NCBI RefSeq assembly: GCF_009909185.1
Contig: NZ_JAAAMV010000021.1
Location: forward strand, 1 to 64,000
From: Paenibacillus glycinis
Lineage (GTDB): Bacteria > Bacillota > Bacilli > Paenibacillales > Paenibacillaceae
Length of the DNA: 64,000 nt
Direction: 5' to 3'
In this document: positions 47,501 through 56,400 of the stretch, piece after piece
Position numbering within the stretch: position 1 is the first letter of the stretch
Layout of the letters: each line of letters starts with the position of its first letter
Made by a program: the position numbers and the translations under genes
Notes under the pieces: generated by a model
What the model saw: only the letters and a program-made list of their open reading frames with translations
Told to the model about the DNA's origin: nothing
Databases searched by the model: none

Positions 47501-50274
47501 TCGCCGCTTACGGACAGCTGCGCCAGCTTCGCGCCCGTCACCGTCTCGTCGCCGAGCTGCTCCGTGCCGACCGATTCCGCGGCCAGATGCAGCTGCAGGA
47601 CGCTGTCGATCTTCAGATGCGTGCTGCCGACCGAGCCGTCCGCCAGATGGTTGGCGTCGATCGACGCCGCCGCGACATGCTGCCCTTGCACCGCCGACGG
47701 TTCGAGGGAACGCGAGCCTACCGATTCGTTCTGCAGATGATAGCTCGCGATGCTGCCTTCCGCAATCTTTTCCCCGGTAACGGAAGCCTTGCCCAGATGG
47801 ATGTCCTTGATGCTCTCTCCGGACAAATGCGCCCCGAAGATCGACTGTTCCGCCAGATGCCGGCTGCCGATCGATTCATTCGCCAAGTGGGCGCCGTTCA
47901 CCGTGCCCGCGGCGATTTTATCTCCGGTTACGGCTCCTTGCCCGATCGCGCCGCCGACGACCGATCCGCTCGCCAGATGCCGCTCGTTCACGAGGCCTTC
48001 CGCCAAATGGCGGCCTTCGACCGCGCGCGGGGCCAAATGATTCGCGCCCACCGCGCCGTCCGCGAGCTGACCGCCCGTTACGGCGCCGCCTGCCAGTTTA
48101 TCCGTCGTGACGCTGGCATCGGCCAGCTTCTCCGTCGTCACCGACCAGTCCGTCAGTTTATCCGTCGAGACGCTCTCCGGAGAGAGCTTGAGCGAATTCA
48201 CCACGTGATCCGCCAGGTGATGCGAGTAGACCGCCCCTGCGGCTAGATGCCGCTCCGTCACCGCCCCGCTCGCCAGCTTCACGGACTTGACCGCGCCATC
48301 TTGGAGCGCGCTCGTTTCGATGGCCGCTTTGCGGATATGAACGGCATCGATCAACCCCGGCTGCAGATGCTCCATCGATACGGATTCCGGCGAGATCGCT
48401 TCCTCCGTCACCGCTCCCACCGAAAGGTGAAAGGCGCGGATTGCTTCCGGCGCGATTTTATCGAAGGTGATCGATTCATCGGACAGATGCTTCGTCTGCA
48501 CCGACTGCTCCGCCAGCTTGGCGCTGTTCACGCTGCCTTCCGCCAGCTTCTGCTCGGTCACCGATTCGTCCTGCAGCTGCGCCTGCCCGACCGACGCGCT
48601 GCTGATATGCGCTTCGCGGACGGCATTGGCGGCGATTTTCCCTTCGGTCACGATGCCTGAGCTTAAGTGCTTCTCCTGCACGCTGCCGACGATCAGCTGC
48701 TTGGAGCCGACCGAATTCTCGTTCAGATGCCGCTCCTCGATGCTGTCGACCAGCAGCTTGTCGCCGCTGATGCTGAGACGGCTCAAGTGTTTGCCGTGTA
48801 CCGCGTCGTCCGAAAGCTTGCTCGACGTAATGCTTTTGTCGGCGATTTTGGATGAGGTCACCGCCTGATCGACGAGCTTGATGGTCGAGATCGACAGATC
48901 GGCGATCTTCGACGTGGAGACCGACTGGTCATGCAGGTGATCCGTGCCGACTTCGCCGGCTTCGATATGCTGTGCCTTGACTGCGCCGTCTTTCAGCTCT
49001 CTGGATCCGACCGCTTCCGGCGCGATGGCTTCCGACGTGACGGCCTCGGGCCTCAGCTCCTTAGCGCCTATGGCGCCTTTGGCCAGATGGCTTGACGCGA
49101 TTTCGCCCGGCGCGAGATGCTTTCCCAGGAGCACCCCCGGCGCGACATGCTCAGCTAGGAGCAGTCCCGGCTGCAAATGCTCGGACTCGATGGAGTTCAT
49201 GCTGATTTTCTCGCCTGTTATCGCGCCGTCGCGGATCTTGGAACGGGTTACCGAGCCTTCCGCGAGCTTGGAGGTGCTGATCGCTTCATTGGCGATGCTT
49301 TCCGTGCGAACGGCCGCGCTCCTCAGCTTTGATGTCGTCACGGATTGATCGTCGAGCAGCTCCGTCGTAATGATCAGTTCCTTCAAATGCTTGGCTTCGA
49401 TGGAGCCTTCCGCGAGCTTGTCGGCGCTGATCGTGCGATCTGCCAGCTTCTCCGACGTAACGCTGTTGTCGCGCAGCTTGTCGCCGGTGACGGAACGGTC
49501 GCGGATCTTGGCGCCGGAAATCGCGTTCTTGGCCAAATGCTCGCTCGTAATGGAGTCCGGCGCGATCTTGGATGCGCTCACCGCGTTTTCCGCGATATGA
49601 ATGCTTTCGACGGCAAAATCCGCGATCGACTGCGACTTTACAGCTCCATGCCTGATTCGGCTGGAATCGACGGCGCCGAAGGCAAGCTTCTCGGTAGTCA
49701 CCGCGTCGTCCGCGATGTCGTCGGTATGCACGAACGGCAGCGCCGTGTTCGGCAGGCGTCGTTCTTCCACGAAAGCTTCCGGCGAAATGGCCGGTGCTTC
49801 CGCTTCCACTTCCGCTGCTTCCTGCGCCAGCGGCTCAAGCGAAAGGCTAGCTTGCGGTTCCGGCGCGATATCCTTCGTTTCTGCTAGGGTTATCGCTTGC
49901 GGTAATGACTCGGGTATCTCCGTCGTCTCCGGCAATGCCGCGGCTTTCGCCGCAAAAATCGGCGGCTGCGGCTGCTCGATGATTGCTGCCTCGCTTCTAA
50001 CGTCAGAGGTCGGAACAGCGGCGATCGCTTCCTGAGCGAACGAATCTGCTTCCGGCTGCCGGATCGGCGCCGAATCGGCTGTTATGTTAATCGGGGTTTC
50101 CAGCACCTGCGAAGCCGCGTTCACCTGAACGGTGCGTTTCTCGCCGCTCTTGTCAGCTACCGGTTTTTTCATCTTCAATTCCTCGAGCCACTTCAACTCC
50201 GAGGTATTCGGATTATCCACGTAAAATAACGGCTTTCGCCCTTTCGGGCTCTTTCCCTTGCTGCTCTTCGCCAT
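44593..50274 (-). CDS. Giant decapeptide-repeat fibre protein with C-terminal head
   Basis: A 1893-residue protein. Residues 1-40 are basic (MAKSSKGKSPKGRKP), 41-190 a low-complexity acidic linker. From about 191 to 1760 it is built of about 155 decapeptides with consensus A-V-x-x-x-K-L-A-D-G (variants S/V, H/L, E/G). The first repeats differ from one another; the last 37 or so (45001-46120) are nearly identical 30-base units. The final 135 residues are a globular head with two cysteines, ending VNWIAIG. The pattern resembles bacteriophage tail-fibre shafts, which are trimeric beta structures. There is no signal peptide, so it would be assembled from the mother cell. A sigma-K-type promoter precedes it. 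Confidence 0.85.
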   Translation of the reverse strand: MAKSSKGKSPKGRKPLFYVDNPNTSELKWLEELKMKKPVADKSGEKRTVQVNAASQVLETPINITADSAPIRQPEADSFAQEAIAAVPTSDVRSEAAIIEQPQPPIFAAKAAALPETTEIPESLPQAITLAETKDIAPEPQASLSLEPLAQEAAEVEAEAPAISPEAFVEERRLPNTALPFVHTDDIADDAVTTEKLAFGAVDSSRIRHGAVKSQSIADFAVESIHIAENAVSASKIAPDSITSEHLAKNAISGAKIRDRSVTGDKLRDNSVTSEKLADRTISADKLAEGSIEAKHLKELIITTELLDDQSVTTSKLRSAAVRTESIANEAISTSKLAEGSVTRSKIRDGAITGEKISMNSIESEHLQPGLLLAEHVAPGVLLGKHLAPGEIASSHLAKGAIGAKELRPEAVTSEAIAPEAVGSRELKDGAVKAQHIEAGEVGTDHLHDQSVSTSKIADLSISTIKLVDQAVTSSKIADKSITSSKLSDDAVHGKHLSRLSISGDKLLVDSIEERHLNENSVGSKQLIVGSVQEKHLSSGIVTEGKIAANAVREAHISSASVGQAQLQDESVTEQKLAEGSVNSAKLAEQSVQTKHLSDESITFDKIAPEAIRAFHLSVGAVTEEAISPESVSMEHLQPGLIDAVHIRKAAIETSALQDGAVKSVKLASGAVTERHLAAGAVYSHHLADHVVNSLKLSPESVSTDKLTDWSVTTEKLADASVTTDKLAGGAVTGGQLADGAVGANHLAPRAVEGRHLAEGLVNERHLASGSVVGGAIGQGAVTGDKIAAGTVNGAHLANESIGSRHLAEQSIFGAHLSGESIKDIHLGKASVTGEKIAEGSIASYHLQNESVGSRSLEPSAVQGQHVAAASIDANHLADGSVGSTHLKIDSVLQLHLAAESVGTEQLGDETVTGAKLAQLSVSGEHIHLETIAGKHLKAESIQGYHIRKGSISQAHLAAEFYTFEKAPDGIIHGSKLKPGTVGAELLSEGSVGSAQLQAGAVGADALAAGSIGEKHLHSGAVTLSKIAARSIAGAHIITGAVGSEAIAEGAIGSTKLAQGAVGTEALGDGAVVSAKLAKGAAGTEAIGDGAVVSAKLAKGAVGTEALGDGAVVSAKLASGAVGAGALADGAVVSAKLANGAVGTAALADGSIIGAKLAKGAVGADAIKDGSIVGAKLAIGAVGTLALGDGSVVSGKLANGAVGAAALSDGAIVSAKLANGAVGTAALGDGAVASAKLAVGAVGESHLQDGAVTANKIALQAIGAQHLAPGAISGKSIVAGTVGTTAIGDGAVTAAKLAGGAVGEGQLQHGAVTMGKIAARSITTAHLIPGSVESAALCNGAVTSDKLAAGAVVGAAIADGSITADKLAAGVLKEAEIVIQDGSVTAASLEDGAVQTSKLAEGAVQVGKLADGAVQANKLADGAVETGKLAEGAVQTSKLAEGAVQVGKLADGAVQTSKLADGAVQVGKLADGAVQASKLAEGAVQASKLADGAVQVGKLADGAVQAGKLADGAVQASKLADGAVEAGKLANGAVETVKLVDGAVIASKLADGAVETGKLVDGAVQASKLADGAVETVKLADGAVQFNKLADGAVQTSKLADGTVQASKLADSAVETVKLADGAVQFNKLADGAVQTSKLAYGAVQSSKLADGAVESGKLADGAVQASKLADGAVETGKLAEGAVQTGKLAEGAVQASKLADGAVETAKLADGAVETGKLAEGAVQASKLADRAVEAGKLANGAVETAKLADGAVTGSKLALGSVTELHFAPSVLLASRQSPLVNGACLTDGSVGEDKLSFTPVSTVKKDTAALQQFGLAPYNFHGQGEQLDITIGFEEPFANNAYVFVATTDQPSCYAVIKQKTAAAVQLTVVRTRISPEPIGLVNWIAIGQR
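45001..46120 (-). repeat. Minisatellite of about 37 near-identical 30-base units
   Basis: Unit roughly TTTGCCGGTTTCCACCGCGC plus CGTCCGCCAG on the plus strand, encoding K-L-A-D-G-A-V-Q/E-x-x. Two units fill each 60 bases exactly for over 1.1 kb. It is in frame inside the fibre gene, so copy changes alter length without breaking the frame. Confidence 0.92.
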
Positions 50275-50308
50275 AGCCCTCTCCTTCTTCCACCTGAATA
50301 GTCATAGG

Positions 50309-50336
50309 TAGCATATGCATTCACCCATGGGCAGGT
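50309..50336 (-). promoter_or_regulatory. Sigma-K-type promoter of the fibre gene
   Basis: On the minus strand GACC, 16 bases, then CATATGCTA (50309-50317), a full match in the -10 and an AC at the right distance. The start codon lies 35 bases downstream behind AAGGAGAGG. Confidence 0.65.
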
Positions 50337-50362
50337 CACTTGGCGCAGGGTCAATTTATCGC

Positions 50363-50433
50363 AAAAAAACGGCTCCGCTCGGGAAGAACGCCGAAAAGCA
50401 AGGCTTTTCGGCGCTCTCCAGGCAATGGAGCCG
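50363..50433 (-). terminator. Intrinsic terminator of the giant secreted-protein operon
   Basis: An outer stem CGGCTCC/GGAGCCG (50370-50376 with 50427-50433) encloses a perfect CGCCGAAAAGC/GCTTTTCGGCG hairpin. Seven T follow on the minus strand. Confidence 0.85.
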
Positions 50434-50490
50434 TTCGTTGGAAATCGAAAAATGGCATGTTCGGCACGATTTGACGTCCATGCCCGTGCC

Positions 50491-53400
50491 TTAATCGCGC
50501 CGGTGGACGCCGACCGTTTGCTGGACGTTGCCGGAGATGACGACCGTGACCGTCGCGGTTTTGACGGTGCCGTTGCTGTACGTCGCCTTGAACCCGAACG
50601 TCAGCGGACCGTCCGGCAGCTTCTCGAACGTCTCCTCCCACATTTCGCCGCTCCAGCTGGTCCGCGACGCGTCCGTCGGCGTTAAGGTCGCCGTCTTGCC
50701 GTTCATCGTCGCCGTGACCTCGACGGCATCGGTCGTCGTGACCGTATCCGTCGTCGCCGCGCGCAGCAGGAACCTCTCCCCTGCCCAGAAGACGTTGTAG
50801 CCGCGCGGCTGCTCGGGATCTCCGCTGGATTTGAGGTTGCTCTCGATTCGACGCTCGTTCCATAGATCCGTGTGCTTCACTTGTCCGTTCACCGCAAGCG
50901 GAAGCACGATGACGTTCTTCGTCGTCGCGACCGGCGGCGCTTTGCCGTCGGATACCGTCAGCCGCACGCTGTACGCGCCGACCCTGGTTCCTTTGAAGCT
51001 CGGACCGGACGGAGCATACGGCGAATTCAGCGTATAAGTGAACGCCGTCTCGACGCCGTTCGGATCCTTCACGACATACTGCACGCTTAACGGATCCTTA
51101 TCCGGGTCGTCGATCGTCTGCGCGATTTTCACTATATCGCCTTCATAGACCGGTTTCGGCGACCAATCAAAGTCCGCAGTCGGCGGCCGGTTCGTCTCGA
51201 TGTAGAAATAATGCGGATCGCTGTAATCGCTCCAATCGTAGCCGTCGAAGACGCGGACGACAACATACATGTTCACGTGCTCGGGAAGATCCGCGCCGGG
51301 CACCCAATCTACGGCGCCAGACGTTTTTATGCCCGAATCATGCAGCAGCACGCCGCCGTACTTATAGATTTTCATCTGGAACTGCGTCTGGTTATCGCCG
51401 TCCGCATCCCAATAGTTCCAGTTAAAGTCCGGCCGCAGCACGATCGTCTTCGTCGGGTTCGCTTGGTCCGTGCTCTCCGGTACCGTAATCGCCGCGGTCG
51501 GCTTCTGATTCAAGATATTGACCTGCAGGCCGAACTCCGCGGTCGCGCCGTCGGAGTCCGAGACGACTTGCCGTACGTCGAACGTCCCTACGCTGCTGAA
51601 GCTCTTCGTCCAATTCGTCCGGGAGTCGCTCGCGAACGTCTCCGTCCCGCCGGCCGTCTCGTTCGAGATGTAATATTCATGCGGCAGCTTCGTGCGATCG
51701 CCGTCCTCGATGTCATGGGCCGTCGAATCGAACGTGACCGGCACGCCGCGGAACGTGTTTACGCGATTCGACGTGAATCCGGGAACCGGCGGATTGTTCG
51801 GCGGCGCCAGATCCGTCACCGGCAGCATCGTCACGTACCAATCCGACCACGCGCCGTACTCGTCCTTGACCGCCAAGCCGATCTCGTACGTGCCGACTTC
51901 CTGCGGGGCGGTGAGCTTCGCTTCCTTGTACGCGCCGCTTGGCGTCACGTAATAAAATCTCTTCTGCAGGATCCCTTTCGTCGCCTTGTAATCGATGCCC
52001 GTAGCTTCGGTCGAATAATCCGTGCCGCTGAAATACCGGTCCGGATCGTAGCTGTAGTCGGTCCACTGGAGCTTGTGGGCCGCGTCGCTGGCCAGCGCGA
52101 ATTTCGCGATCGGCCGTCGGTGGACCGTTATCTTTTTCGTGAATGTATTGGAGTCTTTCCGGTACTCGTCGAACGTATTGTCCGGCGCGAGATAATCCGG
52201 ATGGGGATCGTCCTTCGCCTTCAGCGAAACGACGTAGTCCCCGACCTTATCGAACTTCAGCTGCGCGTCATGAAACGTCTTCCCGTTCAACGCGGAGACG
52301 CCTTGGTTATGAATGAAGCGTGCCGTGTGCTGCACGGTCCAATCATAGACGCCGCCGGCGGGCGGATCGTTCTCCGGGTCGCTGAAAACGATGTTGTCAT
52401 ACTTCACCTCGGCCGTCGCGGACCCGGCGTCCCATATCGCATATTGATCCGACCATGCGTCGTTACTCGTCATCGGCTTATAGGCAAGTCCGCTGAACGT
52501 GACGAACGCCTTGTTCGAGAAGTAGCCGAAGCGTCCGGACGCATACGTGCCGTCATCCGCCTCGAAGATCGGCGTGTTGTCCAGGAACACCGCGAGATGG
52601 CTTCCGCTCGCCCGCAGCTTGACGGCATACGTCTTCTGGCTGAGCAGCGGATAGTCCTGCGTCGCAATGACCGTGCGCGCGCCGGCGACGTATTTGACCA
52701 GCTCGATCTTCTTCGCATCCGTCTCGAGCGCGTAACCGTTCTGCCGATCCTTCATCCGGAACGAATATCCGAGCCATTCGTTGTCGTAATCCGCGTCGTC
52801 CAGCTTGAAGTTGAATTTCGCTTCCGCGTCGGACAAGGAGAACGGCGAGTAGAATTGGCCGCTCGTGAACGGCTTCACGATCAGCGGATTGGTCGTCGGC
52901 GGACCGACGGAAACGGTCAAGCTCATGGTATTCGAGTACGTCCCCGAATCCGAGCTAGTAGTCGGCCGGCCTTGCGACAGCGAGACGTATACGCCATCCA
53001 TGTAATAGGCGCCATAGATCGGCGACGGGGAATAGTTGCATCCGGTCAACACGCTGCCGGCCGTATTGCCTGCGGCATCGAATATTTTGCTGTGCCCATA
53101 GGTGGAGTACATGGTACCGCCCCCCGCATCGCAGGTCGCGCCATTAGTTCGATCCAAGCTGGTGCGATAACCGTCGGCCGTTTGGCTGAGTCTGCTTTTA
53201 GGCGCGAGATTCCCTGAGAAGTCGGTTGAAAATTGGGTATAGGCTCCGAAATCGCTGCCGCCGTAATGATACATGCCCATATCATCGCCATTCAGCGAAT
53301 CCGCTTTGCGTTTGATCGCTCCGGTACCTGTATGCAGCACATATACGCGTTCATACATCAATGGAAGAACGTCCCCCGGCCGGGTATGGTCGTAATAGAC

Positions 53401-56400
53401 CCTGGCGTACAGCTCATTCTTCGCGGGGTTGAAGTAGAATCCGCTCTTGATTTCCGGATACGCGTAAGCCGACATGAACGAATTTTGCGGCGTGGTGCTG
53501 ATTTGCTGCCCTTGCACCGCAGCGTCATTTCGGATGGAATCCCCGATGTACTGCCGCCAGGCTAACGTGTAATCCGCATTGTATTTCGCGACGTTCAGGT
53601 CATAATAGCCCGAATTGTAGGTCTGGTTGTAATAAGCTTCATAACGATACGTGTTCCCGGCTGCGTCGGTCATGGAAGCAAGCGACGTATACTGCGGATT
53701 ATCCATCGTTTTGATATTCGGATTCACCGGTGCCGGCGCGGTCCAGGTCGGCAATTCGATAAGCGCCATATCGCGGGTTAATTTGTAATGCCGTTCGTTC
53801 CCGTTCGAGACCGTGTTGCATAATATCACGCTGGTGCCTTGGACGCCGCAGAAATCCATGTTCCAAATATTCGTGTTCTGTTGGCCGAGATCGATCGTCG
53901 GATTGGCGAACGTGCTGGAAAGCTCCTGGCCTGTCCGGGCATCGAAGACGCCGATATCCGATAAGTTCTGACCGTTCCCGTATGACCAATACCGCTTGAT
54001 GTAAAGATAGTGATCCGCGAGCTCGTAATCCGGCAAACTGGTTACGATGACCTGAATGTTCTTCTTCATCGTGCCTTCGTACAAAAAGTCGACGCTCCTT
54101 GGTCCGAAACTGGAATTAGTTACTACGTAAGCATTGGGATCGCCTTTCGTGTACGCCTGCGAAACGGAACCCCAGTCACCGATCACGTCTTTGACGGGCG
54201 AAAGCTTTTGCGGATCAAGCGCGATGAACTCGTCATCGTAATAATACGTCGTGTGTCCCGTCGTGGAATTGTAACTGCTGGTCGTATTATGGTAATCGTA
54301 AAACAAGAGCTTCTTCGTCGATCGTATTTTTGGCGGGTTATAGTACCAGGTCAGCAATCCGTCGCCTTTCTTATTCAAGACGTTGGCAACGACGTTGGAT
54401 TGCAGCGTAGACCTCCAGGGGTTCAGTTCGTTGGACCCGAAGCCGTTGTTCGTCAACGGATACGCTTGGTACGATTCGAGCGTTCGGCTGAAGCGCATGA
54501 CGTTGTAGGTATAGGCTTCATCATACTGCTGTCCGAAATTCCGTCCTTCCCCGCTGATCAAGCTGCCGGCGCTGGTCCGCCACAAATTCGTGTTGTTGTA
54601 GACGAGATTGTTCGTGCCCGGCACATAGATCGGCCAATTGATCATCTCCTCCGCCTGGATCCGCGTGTACGGGTCGAGATCCGGCTGCGGGTTGTTCCCT
54701 TCCAGATCGAATGACACTTCCGGCGCGTTGTTCACGACATTCAGCGTTAACGCGGACGGCGAATCGGAGTTCGTGTCATCCCATTGTCCGTATTCTTCCG
54801 TAACCTTTAGATAGAACAAATAGTTGCCGACTTTGGTCGGCGTGAACTGCAGCTTCGTCAGCGTGCCCGCTGCCGATTTCCATGCATCATCCGCAAACCC
54901 GTTGTTGTTGGCATCGTATTTGTACCGGTACTCCGCCGTTACGATCGCATCCGCATCCGGACTGGTCGACTTGTTCAGCAGATCGAGCAGCGTGCCGCGA
55001 ACCGACAGCGGCGGAACGACCAGCTTCGCGACCGGCGGCAAGTCCGGCTTCACGATAATCGTGCACGTGGCCGGCGCAAGCGACTTTAGACCGTTTTCGT
55101 CATAAACGGATAACGACACCTGCACGGTAATATCCGTGGTTCCCGGATTCGGGTAGCTGGACTGTTTATTGGTCCATTCATCGCGGCTATGATCGATCTT
55201 CAGATACGAGATCGGGCTGTAGCTGCGCGCGCTGCCGATGGCCCCGGATGAAATCGGGTGATTCGCGATGACGGACGGCGGGCAGTCGATGACCGGCACC
55301 GGGTTCTTCGGCACGACCTCGATATAGGTACATGCGGTGGCCGTCGCCCCGAATTCGTCTCGCATCTGCCCGCAGATGTTTTGAAACCCGAGCGAGTCCA
55401 TCGTTAAGTTATGCTGGCCATTCACATACTCAATACTCTTGGATGGAATCGACTGCACGAAGGCCGAACCGGCCGAATAGTCGAAGCCCATGAAATACAG
55501 GTCGTCGCCGTCCGGATCGTTCGGCGTCGGGACGGTGGGATCGTTAATGTAAATCAAATCCAATACCGTTCCTTCTACGACTTGATGCAGCGGAATTTTC
55601 GGCTGGCTCGGATTCACAAAACCAATCTGGAATGTCGGTGGATTATTGACGGTCGGCCCCGTTACCGTCAGCGGCTTTGGTCCGATCCAGTCCGACGTGC
55701 CGCAGCTCGTCACGATCTGCATGGAGACGCTATGAATGCCGACCCCGATTACCCACGGATAGTTTCCGAAGGTATACGTCGAATCCGTCGTCTGCCCGTT
55801 TACCGGGTCGCCGGTCCACGAGCCATTTCGTTCGATTTTGAAGTGATGGGAGATGTACGTACAGCCTTTCAGCTGAAAGTTTTTGGGATGCAGCGTAAAG
55901 GAAGCTTTATAGGGGAGGGTATCAGGCAGGATGTCGAAATCGCCTGTGAACGAGAGGGGTTTCTCGTAGAAAAAGGTTACATACGCCTTGCTGAGCGTTG
56001 ATGTTAAGCTGACGGATTGACTAGTCTTGGTCGTGACGGTGTTGGAATACGCCACGTAGGATAAATTGCTTCCTTGGAAGTTCCCATAGGAACTATCGTA
56101 GCTGTAAGACGAGCTGTTCGGCAGCGCGGCGATGGGGATTGTCTGCTGCTTGGCCAGTGAATAGGTCCCCGTCGATCCTTCGCGTACCATATGGCGGATG
56201 TTGATTTCGCCCGCGGTTTCCGTTGGATCAACGTCGTAGTAATAATTCAGATAGACCGGGTTGGGGAACGAGGCGCTGGTGTAAGTACCAAGATCATACT
56301 CGCCCGCGGTGATCGCACCGCTGCTCGGAGGGACGCCCGACAAGGATTTTCGATAGCCGGAATACGTGTAGCCGGAGCCCGAATCCGGAATGCTGTGCGA

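Noticed and set aside
44380-48246. Plus-strand open frame of 1288 codons opposite the fibre gene, and another of 722 codons at 45002-47170
   Set aside because: They arise because a 30-base unit free of stops in one antisense frame stays free of stops when repeated. They have no ribosome site, and their composition (Arg/His/Leu or Ala/Ser/Pro repeats) is only the mirror of the decapeptide code.
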